Assembly (NCBI RefSeq): GCF_001750725.1
Contig: NZ_CP017279.1
Location: 2,728,001-2,792,000 of the forward strand
Direction: 5' to 3'
Length of the DNA: 64,000 bases
Source of the DNA: Enterobacter ludwigii
GTDB lineage: Bacteria; Pseudomonadota; Gammaproteobacteria; Enterobacterales; Enterobacteriaceae
The notes under the pieces are model-generated. The model saw only the letters and a program-made list of their open reading frames with translations, was not told the DNA's origin and did not search any database. Shown one piece after another: positions 26,440 to 36,323 of this stretch. A program made the translations under genes and the position numbers. How positions within the stretch are numbered: position 1 is the first letter of the stretch; each line of letters opens with the position of its first letter.

Positions 26440-27618
26440 TTAACGCGTGATCGCGTACAGCGTGCCGTCTTTTGCCTGAATCAGCAGTTTGCCGTCAGCC
26501 ACGACCGGTTCCGTCAGGAAACCTGAGCTGTCGACTTTTTGCTGAGCAACAAAACGACCGTTGTCCGGGTCAATCCAGTGCATATACCCTTCGCTATCAC
26601 CCACCACCAGGCTACCGTTATACAGTGCTGGTGCGGTCAGCAGACGGTGCAGCAGATCGCTTTGCGTCCACAGCGTAACACCACCTTCGGTGCTGAGCGC
26701 CAGCAGACGGTCGTTCTGATCGACCATATAGATACGGTTGCCATCAACCACGAAATCATTTACCGAACCCAGTTCACGTTTCCACATGACCTGGCCGCTG
26801 CGCAGATCCAGCGCGGTCAGGTTACCGTTATAGGCCAGTGCGTAAACCACACCGTCAACGATAACCGGGGTCGTGTCGACATCGCTCAGACGATCGATTT
26901 CCGTTGAGCCTGTCGCCTGAGAAATACGCTGCTGCCAGATCATCTGGCCTTGCTGCATCAGTACCGCGCTTACACGACCGTTGTCACCGCCAACAATGGC
27001 GGCACCAAAGGCGGTAGCCGGCGCAGATTCACCGCGCAGGGACAAGGAAGGCATATCCAGGTTCACGGTCCATTTCACCAGACCATCGGCTTCGTTCAGC
27101 GCCTGCAGCTGGCCGTTGCTGGTGTGGATCAGTACCATGCCGTCGCTCACGACCGGACGAGATAGAGACTCACCGGCCACGGAGGTTTGCCATGCAACAG
27201 AACCATCGCTGGTGCTGAGAGCATAGACCTGGGCTTTTTCGCTACCCACGTACACATGCCCACCGGCAACGGTCAGACCGCCAGAAAGCAGTGCCGGTTT
27301 ACGAGAGAACCAGCCGTCTTTTTCCGCCAGGTTAACCGACCACACTTCTTTCCCGTCATCGGCATTAACCGCCTTCACGGTACCTTTGCGGTCAGCCGCA
27401 TAGATAACGCTGTCGGCAAAAGCCGGGTGCAGGTTGGAATAAAAATCACCAATACCATCGCCCACGGAGGTGCTCCACGCGGTGGACGGGGTAAACTGGT
27501 TTTCAACAGTCGGCAGTGGGGACATTTTCACAACGTCTTCTTCGCCACTGAACAGTGAACAGCCACTCAATAACGTAACAGAAAGCAGTCCTGGCAGAAG
27601 TAATTTACGCAATTGCAT
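26440..27618 (-). CDS. bamB: Outer-membrane assembly lipoprotein BamB
   Basis: 392 residues. The lipoprotein signal ends at LLSGC-SLF. The mature part is an eight-bladed beta-propeller with repeated strands such as DGKEVWSVNL, DGSVAWQTSV and SGQVMWKREL. BamB is the scaffold lipoprotein of the BAM complex and helps deliver beta-barrel proteins to BamA from the periplasm. It is 10 bases after yfgM, in the same operon. Confidence 0.97.
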   Translation of the reverse strand: MQLRKLLLPGLLSVTLLSGCSLFSGEEDVVKMSPLPTVENQFTPSTAWSTSVGDGIGDFYSNLHPAFADSVIYAADRKGTVKAVNADDGKEVWSVNLAEKDGWFSRKPALLSGGLTVAGGHVYVGSEKAQVYALSTSDGSVAWQTSVAGESLSRPVVSDGMVLIHTSNGQLQALNEADGLVKWTVNLDMPSLSLRGESAPATAFGAAIVGGDNGRVSAVLMQQGQMIWQQRISQATGSTEIDRLSDVDTTPVIVDGVVYALAYNGNLTALDLRSGQVMWKRELGSVNDFVVDGNRIYMVDQNDRLLALSTEGGVTLWTQSDLLHRLLTAPALYNGSLVVGDSEGYMHWIDPDNGRFVAQQKVDSSGFLTEPVVADGKLLIQAKDGTLYAITR

Positions 27619-27628
27619 CGGGTCCCTC

Positions 27629-28249
27629 TCAGACGGACAAATTATTTATTTTCATCTGCATCATTTCGCTCAGCGCAGGTGAAGCTTTGCTCTCTACGCC
27701 AGCTTGCCACGCTTTACGCGCGCCCGCTTTGTCACCTTTACTCAGCAGTGCTTCACCGCGCAGATCGGCAACAATGGCAGCAAAACCTTCGCCTTTGATG
27801 GTATCGAGCGTTTTCAGCGCATCGTCAGCTTTTTTCTGCTGAACCTGAATACGAGCCAGGCGCAGATTGATTACCGCTTTCAGATTTTCATCACTGGCGG
27901 CGGTTAGCCCTTGTGACAGCAGGCTAGCGGCTTTATCCAGTTCGTTCTTATCAACGTACTGCTGCGCCACTTCCAGTGCGGCCAGCGCACCGTAGGTGTT
28001 TTTGTTGTCAGCGGCAAATTTCTCTGCCGCCGTCAGCGTTTGCGGCTGATCGGCACGGATTGCGCTAACGGTATTTTCATATGACAGCGACGCGTCACGC
28101 GCGGAGTCCGCCTGATGACTGTTCCAGTAACGCCAGCCTACCAGCGCACCGACACCTAAAATAACCCCAACAACCAGCGCCTTGCCGTTTTCGACAAAGA
28201 AGCGTTTAATCGCGTCGACCTGATCGTGTTCGTTCTCGTAAATTTCCAC
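27629..28249 (-). CDS. yfgM: YfgM, periplasmic chaperone-network protein at the SecYEG translocon
   Basis: 206 residues from GTG 28249 (VEIYENEHDQ), the same length and start codon type as the E. coli protein; the longer frame overlaps hisS. It has one N-terminal membrane anchor (ALVVGVILGVGALVGWRYW) and a periplasmic TPR-like domain (DENLKAVINLRLARIQVQ). It works with PpiD at SecYEG. Between hisS and bamB. Confidence 0.94.
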   Translation of the reverse strand: MEIYENEHDQVDAIKRFFVENGKALVVGVILGVGALVGWRYWNSHQADSARDASLSYENTVSAIRADQPQTLTAAEKFAADNKNTYGALAALEVAQQYVDKNELDKAASLLSQGLTAASDENLKAVINLRLARIQVQQKKADDALKTLDTIKGEGFAAIVADLRGEALLSKGDKAGARKAWQAGVESKASPALSEMMQMKINNLSV

Positions 28250-28262
28250 GCAGTCCTTCTCC

Positions 28263-29537
28263 TTAGCCCAATAGAGTGCGCAAGTGCGCCGCAACGCCGT
28301 CCTGCGTTACCGTTGTCTGCTCACCAGAGCGCAGGTCTTTCACAACCACTTCGCCGTTAGCCACTTCGGACTCGCCCAGCACCAGTGCAATACTTGCGCC
28401 CCATTTATCGGCTCGAGCAAACTGTTTTTTGAAGTTGCCGCCGCCATGGTTGGTCATCAGCTTCACGTCCGGCAGTGCATCACGCACACGTTCCGCAAGC
28501 TGCATTGCCGCAGGCTGCGTTTCCGCGCCTGAGGCTACCAGGTATATATCGACAACGGAATCTGCTTTAAATTCCGGATTAACTGCCTGAACCAGCAAAA
28601 CAAGTCGCTCAAGACCCATGGCGAAGCCAACGCCAGGGGCTGGACGACCACCAAGCTGCTCAACCAGACCGTCATAACGACCGCCGGCACACACGGTGCC
28701 CTGGGAACCGAGGCTGGATGTCACCCACTCGAACACGGTGCGGTTGTAGTAGTCCAGACCGCGCACCAGACGCTGGTTCACGGTATAAGCAATGCCCGCG
28801 GCTTCCAGCAGTTTGCACAGACCCGCAAAGTGCTCACGTGACGCTTCGTCCAGGTAGTCGCCCAATGCAGGTGCATCGTTCAACAGCGCCTGTACGTCAG
28901 GGTTTTTGGAATCCAGCACACGCAGTGGGTTGCTGTACATACGACGTTTGCAGTCTTCGTCCAGCTTCTCTTTGTGCTGCTCCAGGAACGCAACCAGTGC
29001 GTCACGGTAGTTCGCGCGTGCTTCCAGAGAACCGATGGAGTTCAGTTCCAGTGAGACATGCTCAGCAATGCCGAGCGCACGCCACCAGCGGGCAGTCAAC
29101 ATAATCAGTTCGGCGTCAATGTCCGGGCCCTGCAGGCCAAAGACTTCCACACCCAGCTGGTTGAACTGGCGATAACGACCTTTCTGTGGACGTTCGTGGC
29201 GGAACATCGGGCCGATATACCACAGGCGCTGCTCCTGATTGTACAGGAGACCATGTTCGATGCCGGCGCGTACGCAGCCCGCCGTACCTTCCGGACGCAG
29301 TGTCAGGCTGTCGCCGTTGCGGTCCTCAAAGGTGTACATCTCTTTTTCAACCACGTCGGTCACTTCGCCGATCGCGCGTTTGAATAACGGGGTCTGCTCT
29401 ACAATCGGCAAACGGATTTCGCTGTAACCGTAGCTGCCGAGCACCTGTTTGAGTATGCCTTCAATGCGCTGCCAGATGGCGGTTTCGCCAGGCAGATAAT
29501 CGTTCATGCCGCGGATGGCTTGAATGTTTTTTGCCAC
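28263..29537 (-). CDS. hisS: Histidyl-tRNA synthetase
   Basis: 424 residues from GTG 29537 ([16 protein letters not shown]), the known E. coli-type start. Class II synthetase: motif 2 in [16 protein letters not shown], the histidine-specific [15 protein letters not shown] and GGRYDGL, motif 3 [11 protein letters not shown], and a C-terminal anticodon-binding domain. It charges tRNA-His in the cytoplasm. A terminator-like hairpin between ispG and hisS suggests partial uncoupling or its own promoter. Confidence 0.98.
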   Translation of the reverse strand: MAKNIQAIRGMNDYLPGETAIWQRIEGILKQVLGSYGYSEIRLPIVEQTPLFKRAIGEVTDVVEKEMYTFEDRNGDSLTLRPEGTAGCVRAGIEHGLLYNQEQRLWYIGPMFRHERPQKGRYRQFNQLGVEVFGLQGPDIDAELIMLTARWWRALGIAEHVSLELNSIGSLEARANYRDALVAFLEQHKEKLDEDCKRRMYSNPLRVLDSKNPDVQALLNDAPALGDYLDEASREHFAGLCKLLEAAGIAYTVNQRLVRGLDYYNRTVFEWVTSSLGSQGTVCAGGRYDGLVEQLGGRPAPGVGFAMGLERLVLLVQAVNPEFKADSVVDIYLVASGAETQPAAMQLAERVRDALPDVKLMTNHGGGNFKKQFARADKWGASIALVLGESEVANGEVVVKDLRSGEQTTVTQDGVAAHLRTLLG

Positions 29538-29557
29538 GTTTATTCTCTTTCTATATA

Positions 29558-29584
29558 CAAAAAAGAACCCAAAGAATGGGTTCA
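29558..29584 (-). terminator. Terminator-like hairpin between ispG and hisS
   Basis: Reading leftwards, GAACCCA-loop-TGGGTTC is followed by TTTTTT. A second hairpin (ATGGGAAGCG-CCA-CGCTTCCCAT, about 29591-29613) precedes it, just past the ispG stop. Confidence 0.7.
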
Positions 29585-29618
29585 ATCATACATGGGAAGC
29601 GCCACGCTTCCCATCACG

Positions 29619-30737
29619 TTATTTTTCAACCTGCTGAATGCTGATGCGCTGCGCTTCATCCATCATTGTTGCTTTGGCACGGATGCGGGCTTCAAGCTGG
29701 TCGATCATATCACTATTATCCAGACGATCTTTACGCACGCCATCTTCATAGAGACCACTTTTCTTGTTACCGCCGGTGACGCCGAGCGTTGACACCAGGG
29801 CTTCACCCGGACCGTTCACCACGCACCCGATGATGGAGACGTCCATCGGGGTGATGATATCTTCCAGACGTTGCTCAAGCGCATTCACCGTGCCAATCAC
29901 GTCAAATTCCTGACGTGAACAGGTTGGGCAGGCAATGAAGTTGATCCCACGTGCGCGGATACGCAGTGATTTGAGGATATCGAAACCGACTTTGATCTCT
30001 TCTACCGGATCGGCCGCCAGCGAAACGCGCAGGGTGTCACCGATCCCTTCCGAGAGCAGTAGCCCCAGACCGATCGCCGATTTAACGGAACCACTACGAA
30101 GGCCACCGGCTTCCGTAATCCCGAGGTGCAAAGGCTGATCGATCTGTTTTGCCAGCAGGCGATAAGACTCTACTGCCAGGAACACATCTGAGGCTTTTAC
30201 GCTGACTTTGAACTGATCGAAGTTCAGACGATCAAGATGATCGACGTGACGCATCGCGGATTCAAGCAGCGCCTGCGGCGTTGGCTCACCGTATTTTTCC
30301 TGCAGATCTTTTTCCAGGGAACCGGCGTTGACGCCGATACGGATAGGAATATTTTTATCGCGGGCGCAATCCACCACCATGCGGATACGCTCTTCGTTAC
30401 CGATGTTGCCCGGGTTAATACGCAGGCAGTCGACGCCATATTCAGCAACTTTCAGCGCAATGCGGTAATCGAAGTGGATATCAGCAACCAGCGGAACGCT
30501 GACCTGCTGTTTGATCAGTTTGAACGCCTCAGCGGCATCCATTGTCGGCACGGAGACGCGAACAATGTCCGCGCCTACACGTTCTAACGCTTTGATCTGA
30601 TTGACCGTCGCTTCCACGTCTGTGGTACGCGTGTTGGTCATCGACTGGACGGCGATAGGAGCCCCATCGCCGATTGGCACATTACCAACGTAAATCCGTT
30701 TCGATTTTCTACGTTGAATCGGAGCCTGGTTATGCAT
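29619..30737 (-). CDS. ispG: 4-hydroxy-3-methylbut-2-enyl diphosphate synthase (IspG)
   Basis: 372 residues, the E. coli length. It is an iron-sulfur enzyme of the MEP isoprenoid pathway. The N-terminal barrel ([27 protein letters not shown]) is followed by the C-terminal 4Fe-4S domain with [11 protein letters not shown] and later [10 protein letters not shown], which supply the three Cys ligands and the Glu. It depends on cluster supply from the isc operon in this window. Follows rodZ. Confidence 0.98.
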   Translation of the reverse strand: MHNQAPIQRRKSKRIYVGNVPIGDGAPIAVQSMTNTRTTDVEATVNQIKALERVGADIVRVSVPTMDAAEAFKLIKQQVSVPLVADIHFDYRIALKVAEYGVDCLRINPGNIGNEERIRMVVDCARDKNIPIRIGVNAGSLEKDLQEKYGEPTPQALLESAMRHVDHLDRLNFDQFKVSVKASDVFLAVESYRLLAKQIDQPLHLGITEAGGLRSGSVKSAIGLGLLLSEGIGDTLRVSLAADPVEEIKVGFDILKSLRIRARGINFIACPTCSRQEFDVIGTVNALEQRLEDIITPMDVSIIGCVVNGPGEALVSTLGVTGGNKKSGLYEDGVRKDRLDNSDMIDQLEARIRAKATMMDEAQRISIQQVEK

Positions 30738-30763
30738 GAAAAATCTCCCGCGTTGCCCGTCTG

Positions 30764-31780
30764 TTACTGTGCTGCTGATTGTTCGGCATTAACGGTAAGA
30801 CGCGCAACCTGGTTAGTTCTGATAAAGCGGCTCAGGTCGACAGGTTTTCCTTGATACTGGATCTGTACTGCTGCCGGAGCGCCGATTTTAAGTTTATACG
30901 GTGCCTGGCCAGTTAGGTTTAACGTGCCATCTTTACGCTGCAGACCACTGAACAGTTTTTTACCTGTTGCATCGGTCACTTCCAGCCAGCAGTCAGCAGA
31001 GAAGTTCATCACCAGCGCATTTGGGTCCGCCGCCGGCGCAGCCGTTCCGGCCGGGTTGGTTGGCAGTGACGCAGCACCGTTGTCCGCAGGCTGAGTGGCC
31101 GCTGGCGCGTTGGTCGCGGTATCCACGTTTGCCTGAGAAGGGGCAACCACCGCGTTTGGATCCTGAGCCTGAGGCGCAGGGGTATTAGCCGTTGCGGCGG
31201 GTGCCTGCCCGGCATCGGTTGCAGGCGCATCGGTCGCGGCAGTCTGCGGCTCGCTGGAGGTGGCAGCACCTTCGGTATTCAGCGGCACGCTCTGAGCGTT
31301 GTCATTGCCGGACTGATTGAGCTCGGCGGAGGATTGATCGGCCATGGTGGTGATCTCTTCCTGCTGCGCCTTGTGGTTTTGCCACCACCATGCGCCCGTC
31401 AGGCCGATCACCACAAACAGCACCAGCCAGGTAAAGCTCATCAGCCAGCCATCACGTTTTTTACGACGTTTTCCCAGGGAGAAGGTCTGCATCGGCGCAA
31501 CTTTTGCTGCGCGGACCGGTGCCTGCTTCTCCATCATTGGCAGTAATTCTTCTTCAGGGATATGCACCAGTTTTGCATAAGAGCGGATGTAACCACGCAG
31601 AAATGTTGAAGCCAGATCGGCCGGAGCCTTATCTTCTTCAATATCGCGAACCGTGGAAACCTTCAGACATAAGCGTTCTGCAACGGCTTGCTGGCTGAGT
31701 CCGAGTTGTTCACGGGCGTTGCGAAGACGAACGCCAGTGGAGAGTGCTTCATGTTGGTCGTGAGTGGCTTCAGTATTCAT
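30764..31780 (-). CDS. rodZ: Cell-shape protein RodZ
   Basis: 338 residues. The cytoplasmic N-terminal HTH ([19 protein letters not shown]) contacts MreB. A basic juxtamembrane stretch KRRKKRDGW precedes one membrane helix ([21 protein letters not shown]). A long Ala/Pro/Thr-rich periplasmic linker follows, then a beta domain ([20 protein letters not shown]). RodZ links MreB filaments to the elongation machinery. First gene of the run down to der. Confidence 0.97.
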   Translation of the reverse strand: MNTEATHDQHEALSTGVRLRNAREQLGLSQQAVAERLCLKVSTVRDIEEDKAPADLASTFLRGYIRSYAKLVHIPEEELLPMMEKQAPVRAAKVAPMQTFSLGKRRKKRDGWLMSFTWLVLFVVIGLTGAWWWQNHKAQQEEITTMADQSSAELNQSGNDNAQSVPLNTEGAATSSEPQTAATDAPATDAGQAPAATANTPAPQAQDPNAVVAPSQANVDTATNAPAATQPADNGAASLPTNPAGTAAPAADPNALVMNFSADCWLEVTDATGKKLFSGLQRKDGTLNLTGQAPYKLKIGAPAAVQIQYQGKPVDLSRFIRTNQVARLTVNAEQSAAQ

Positions 31781-32038
31781 TCGCTACAACTACTGGTACG
31801 TGAAAAAAAAGGGTTCAGGTGCCGGTAAGTCACAATGCCACCCGCACCGCGAAAGTTCTGATCAGTTAACCTTGAACAGACAGTATAAGACTGTCAGCCC
31901 GGAGATGACAGCACAGCCCTGCCCGTCAGGATAAACTGTTGTTACGTCGTTACATACTGCCCGAAAGTCGGATGAAACGCACCGTAATTATTGATCAGTC
32001 ATCACGAATCTGACTGATTATTCAGTAAGATTATGCTT

Positions 32039-32061
32039 CACGGCGCAAATAATGCGCCGTG
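32039..32061 (-). terminator. Hairpin downstream of rlmN
   Basis: CACGGCGCA-loop-TGCGCCGTG lies 13 bases past the rlmN stop. No U-run follows, so termination may be weak. The rest of 31781-32038 is the rodZ leader, with no gene seen. Confidence 0.45.
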
Positions 32062-32073
32062 AGTGCATAAGAA

Positions 32074-33240
32074 TCAAACAGCTTTGACCGCAATCGTCTC
32101 GCCCTGCATGCGTTTACGCAGGGTACGTTTGGTACGGTCAATCACATCACCTGCCAGCTGTCCGCATGCAGCATCGATATCATCACCACGGGTTTTACGC
32201 ACGATAGTGGTGAAACCATACTCCATCAGCACCTTGGAGAAACGGTCGATACGGCTGTTCGAGCTACGGCCATAAGGCGCGCCCGGGAACGGGTTCCATG
32301 GGATCAGGTTGATTTTGCACGGCGTATCTTTCAGCAGTTCAGCCAGCTGATGCGCATGCTCGGTACCGTCGTTTACGTGATCGAGCATGACATACTCGAT
32401 CGTCACGCGGCCCTGGTTCGCGTTGGATTTCTCCAGGTAGCGACGCACGGCGGCGAGGAAAGTTTCGATATTGTACTTTTTGTTGATGGGTACAATTTCG
32501 TCACGGATTTCGTCGTTTGGTGCATGCAGGGAGATCGCCAGCGCAACGTCAATCATGTCGCCCAGCTTGTCCAGTGCAGGCACTACGCCTGACGTCGACA
32601 GCGTTACGCGACGCTTGGACAGACCAAAGCCGAAGTCATCCAGCATGATTTCCATCGCCGGAACGACGTTGGTCAGGTTCAGCAGTGGCTCGCCCATGCC
32701 CATCATCACTACGTTGGTGATTGGACGGGTCCCGGTCACTTTCGCCGCACCGACGATTTTCGCCGCACGCCACACCTGGCCGATAATTTCAGACACGCGC
32801 AGGTTACGGTTGAATCCCTGTTGAGCGGTTGAGCAGAACTTGCACTCCAGCGCACAGCCCACCTGAGAGGAGACGCACAGCGTGGCGCGGTCTTCTTCCG
32901 GGATGTAGACGGTTTCAACGCGCTGATCGCCAACGGCAATCGCCCATTTGATGGTGCCATCGGCAGAGCGCTGCTCCTCCACCACTTCTGGTGCACGGAT
33001 TTCAGCCACTTCTTTGAGCTTATTGCGCAGCACTTTGTTGATGTCAGTCATGTCATCAAAGTTGTCGCTGCAATAGTGGTACATCCATTTCATGACCTGA
33101 TCGGCACGAAACGGCTTCTCGCCCATCTCTTTAAAGAACTCGCGCATCTGCTGACGGTTCAGATCCAGCAGGTTAATTTTTCCATTTTTATTTGGAACCG
33201 CAGGAATGGCGACTTCGGAGGTATTCACTAATTCAGACAT
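32074..33240 (-). CDS. rlmN: 23S rRNA/tRNA adenine C2 methyltransferase RlmN
   Basis: 388 residues. Radical SAM enzyme: the cluster motif [15 protein letters not shown] is near residue 125-135. The methyl-carrying Cys pair is represented in the C-terminal [10 protein letters not shown], and [10 protein letters not shown] is the SAM-binding loop. It methylates A2503 of 23S rRNA and A37 of several tRNAs. Between ndk and rodZ, as in E. coli. Confidence 0.97.
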   Translation of the reverse strand: MSELVNTSEVAIPAVPNKNGKINLLDLNRQQMREFFKEMGEKPFRADQVMKWMYHYCSDNFDDMTDINKVLRNKLKEVAEIRAPEVVEEQRSADGTIKWAIAVGDQRVETVYIPEEDRATLCVSSQVGCALECKFCSTAQQGFNRNLRVSEIIGQVWRAAKIVGAAKVTGTRPITNVVMMGMGEPLLNLTNVVPAMEIMLDDFGFGLSKRRVTLSTSGVVPALDKLGDMIDVALAISLHAPNDEIRDEIVPINKKYNIETFLAAVRRYLEKSNANQGRVTIEYVMLDHVNDGTEHAHQLAELLKDTPCKINLIPWNPFPGAPYGRSSNSRIDRFSKVLMEYGFTTIVRKTRGDDIDAACGQLAGDVIDRTKRTLRKRMQGETIAVKAV

Positions 33241-33286
33241 AATTTTTTCCGGCCTCGTTGTTACACGTTATGGCCCATGGAGGGTT

Positions 33287-33329
33287 GAAAAGAAACGCCC
33301 CGGAAAGCAGTCTGCTCGTCCGGGGCGTT
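33287..33329 (-). terminator. Terminator after ndk
   Basis: Reading leftwards, AACGCCCCGGA-loop-TCCGGGGCGTT is followed by T-rich sequence (TTCTTTTC), 80 bases past the ndk stop. Confidence 0.75.
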
Positions 33330-33409
33330 GCATTGTACAAAGTCTGGCGCAGGGATGCCACGTCTGCACGCGGCATTTACGAAAATAATGTGTAAACGAA
33401 ACCGTTAAA

Positions 33410-33841
33410 TTAACGGGTACGTGGACACACTTCGCCTTCAGCGAAGAAGAACGCGATTTCACGAGCGGCAGATTCAACAGAATCGGAACCGTGGGTGCCG
33501 TTCTCGGTGAAGCTGTCTGCATAGTCAGCGCGCAGGGTACCAGCCAGTGCGTTATCCGGGTTGGTCGCACCCAGCAGGTCACGGTGACGCTGTACTGCGT
33601 TTTCGCCTTCCAGTACGGATACAACGATCGGGCCAGAAGTCATGAACTCAACCAGACCGTCGAAGAATGGACGACCTTCGTGCTCAGCGTAGAAACCGCG
33701 AGCCTGCTCAACGGTCAGGTGCAGCATTTTGGTGCCAACGATTTTGAACCCTGCTGATTCAAAGCGAGCAAAGATGCTGCCAATAACGTTTTTTGCCACC
33801 GCGTTTGGTTTGATGATGGAAAAAGTACGTTCAATAGCCAT
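33410..33841 (-). CDS. ndk: Nucleoside diphosphate kinase
   Basis: 143 residues from ATG 33841; the longer frame upstream is not part of the family. It has the active-site block [20 protein letters not shown], in which the His is phosphorylated, and the N-terminal [12 protein letters not shown]. It balances NTP and dNTP pools. The terminator downstream makes it monocistronic. Confidence 0.97.
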   Translation of the reverse strand: MAIERTFSIIKPNAVAKNVIGSIFARFESAGFKIVGTKMLHLTVEQARGFYAEHEGRPFFDGLVEFMTSGPIVVSVLEGENAVQRHRDLLGATNPDNALAGTLRADYADSFTENGTHGSDSVESAAREIAFFFAEGEVCPRTR

Positions 33842-33997
33842 GATAACCTCTGTAAATGTTCTGTTGTTTTTCATACCTGAGTATGGTGTGGCGCGGATTA
33901 TAATGAGCAATAGCGCCATTGCCTATGGATTCAGGTAACATTTTTTTAAAATGAGACGAAGATTAGCAACAGCTCATAGCAGAAGAGACGTTTAACG

Positions 33998-36322
33998 CTA
34001 CTGCAGCGTGAAATTCACCGTCGCCACCTGCCCCGCTTCATCCATTACCAGCACCTGATAATCGCCTGATTTATCAAGCTGCAAGGTGTAAACCCGGCTC
34101 TTCACCGCCAGCGGTTCGCCATTCAAAAACCACCAGCGTTCACCGCTATTGCCGGTTGCCTGTAGCGGTAACGAGACGCGGGATTCCCCCGGCAGACGCT
34201 TGATAACCGCGCCTTCACGCACGCCAGTCAACATCAGCGGTGCAGGTGAGTCCTGCGACAAGGGCGGACAGGTAGCCGATGGCGAAGGGATCCGTGCTGA
34301 GCGCCGCTCGGCTGCAGGCAGCCAGGGTTCCAGCGGCAGCGGCCAGACATCCAGAACTTTCTCGGTCGCATCCGGGCAGTCTGCCGCCACGCGTTTGCTC
34401 TCTTTATCCAGCCAGACCGGGAAGCGGATCCCGCGAATACCTTCCTGTTCCGGTAAGAGCAACGTCGGCGGCTCGCTGCCGTCCAGCAGCCAGGTCGCCA
34501 GGCGACGACGGCAATTTTCGCTCCCTTCCGGCAGCGACTGGCCGCCCGGCCAACAGATGACGCCGCGTCCCACACCGTCAGGACGCGGGTCGCGTGGCAG
34601 ACGCGCCTGATCGAGCGTTGAACCAGACTGCAGTACATTATTCACCTGGTTAAGCAGAGGTACCGCGCTCGCAAACCCAAACTGACCCGCCACAGGCGTG
34701 CCGTCCGGTCGTCCGGTCCAGATCCCAATAACGTAACGGGCATTCAGCCCTACCGCCCATGCGTCACGGTAGCCATAGCTGGTTCCCGTTTTCCATGCCA
34801 GAGGTACCACCTGCGGCAGCGCATTGTCCGGCAGCGGCTGCGCCTCATTGGCCAGAATACGGCGAATGATCCACGCCGCCCCCTGGGATAACAACGGCCG
34901 CTCTGACAAGGGATCGCCTGGCTGTAAGCGCAGCCGGCCCGCTTTACCGTGTCGGGCGAACGCGCTATAGGCCGCAGTGATATCGGCCAACCGCGCCCCT
35001 GCCCCGCCCAGGATCAGCGATAAATTCGGCTGTGCGCCAGCAGGTAAAATCAGCGGCAAACCTGCATTACTCAACATCGCAGCAAAACGTTTTGGTCCGT
35101 ATGCCTCGAGCACCTGCACGGCGGGCAGATTAAGAGAGCGTACCAGCGCTTCACTCATACTCACCGGCCCATGGAATCCACTGTCGAAATTACCCGGGCG
35201 ATAATCCCCCGTTTTTCTTGGAACATCCTGGAGCAGCGATGCCGGGTGGATCAAACCGTCGTCCAGCGCCATACCGTAGATAAAGGGCTTGAGCACCGAT
35301 CCCGGCGATCGGATCGCATTCACCATATCCACATGGCTAAACCGGGTGTCATCGTTAATGTCGACCGATCCCACCCAGCCACGCACTTTCATATCCGTGT
35401 GATCGACGACGATCATTGCCAGCGAACTGCGTGCTGGCAGGCGGGATTTCCAGTTCATCGCCAGTTCTTCAAGCTGCCGCTGCAGGGACGCATCTAAGGT
35501 AGTCACAATTTTAGTATCGCGACTTTTGCTGAGCATCATGCGCGAAAAGAGCGGTGCCAGCTGCGGCATTTGCCGGGGCGCCAGCCATACCGCTTCTTCA
35601 CGGGACTCCTTAACCTGGCTTGCCGACCAGACGCCCTGCGTCACCATCCGGTCGAGCACTTTGTTGCGTGCCGCTTCTGCACGTTCCGGCCAGCGGTCAG
35701 GACGCAACCGGCTTGGCGCCTGCGGCAATACGGCGAGCAGCGCCGCTTCGGAATAGCTGAGCTGCGAAGGTGGTTTGCCGAGGTAGGTCCAGCTTGCCGC
35801 ACCAATCCCCTGCAGCGTACCGCCAAACGGGGCGCGGTTAAGATAAAGCGTGAGGATGTCGCGCTTAGAGAGGTGCCACTCAAGCTGCATGGCTCGCCAG
35901 AGCTGACGAATTTTGCCACCAAAAGTGCGCGGATGCGGATCCAGCAGGCGCGCCACCTGCATAGTGAGCGTGCTGCCGCCTGAGACAACCCTCCCGGAGG
36001 TAAGATCCTGCCAGGCGGCGCGCAGCACAGAGAACGGATTCACGCCTGGATGGTCCCAGAACCAGCGATCTTCATACTGGATCAAGGCTTCAAGATAGCG
36101 GGGAGAAACCTCTTCGAGAGTGACCGGATAGCGCCAGATCCCTTCGCTGTCGGCAAAACGCCAGAGCGGTGTGCCCTTTTCGTCCACCACCACCCGTGCG
36201 GGGTTGACCTCTTTCAGAGGCAACGGCCACAGGCGATCAGCGGCCAGAATCAGCCCCCATAAAACGAGAAGCGCTCCCGCCAGCCACAGCCAGCGGGAGC
36301 GTATCAGACGTACAAGCCGCAT
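33998..36322 (-). CDS. pbpC: Penicillin-binding protein 1C
   Basis: 774 residues from ATG 36322, one base after the yfhM stop (TAA-T-ATG). An N-terminal membrane anchor precedes a GT51 glycosyltransferase domain (EDRWFWDHPGVNP, SGGSTLTMQVARL, NRAPFGG). The transpeptidase-like domain has the S-x-x-K serine in RSPGSVLKPFIYG and KTGTSYGYRDAW. A C-terminal beta domain ends the protein. It sits with yfhM, whose product interacts with PBP1C in the periplasm. Confidence 0.95.
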   Translation of the reverse strand: MRLVRLIRSRWLWLAGALLVLWGLILAADRLWPLPLKEVNPARVVVDEKGTPLWRFADSEGIWRYPVTLEEVSPRYLEALIQYEDRWFWDHPGVNPFSVLRAAWQDLTSGRVVSGGSTLTMQVARLLDPHPRTFGGKIRQLWRAMQLEWHLSKRDILTLYLNRAPFGGTLQGIGAASWTYLGKPPSQLSYSEAALLAVLPQAPSRLRPDRWPERAEAARNKVLDRMVTQGVWSASQVKESREEAVWLAPRQMPQLAPLFSRMMLSKSRDTKIVTTLDASLQRQLEELAMNWKSRLPARSSLAMIVVDHTDMKVRGWVGSVDINDDTRFSHVDMVNAIRSPGSVLKPFIYGMALDDGLIHPASLLQDVPRKTGDYRPGNFDSGFHGPVSMSEALVRSLNLPAVQVLEAYGPKRFAAMLSNAGLPLILPAGAQPNLSLILGGAGARLADITAAYSAFARHGKAGRLRLQPGDPLSERPLLSQGAAWIIRRILANEAQPLPDNALPQVVPLAWKTGTSYGYRDAWAVGLNARYVIGIWTGRPDGTPVAGQFGFASAVPLLNQVNNVLQSGSTLDQARLPRDPRPDGVGRGVICWPGGQSLPEGSENCRRRLATWLLDGSEPPTLLLPEQEGIRGIRFPVWLDKESKRVAADCPDATEKVLDVWPLPLEPWLPAAERRSARIPSPSATCPPLSQDSPAPLMLTGVREGAVIKRLPGESRVSLPLQATGNSGERWWFLNGEPLAVKSRVYTLQLDKSGDYQVLVMDEAGQVATVNFTLQ

Positions 36323-36323
36323 A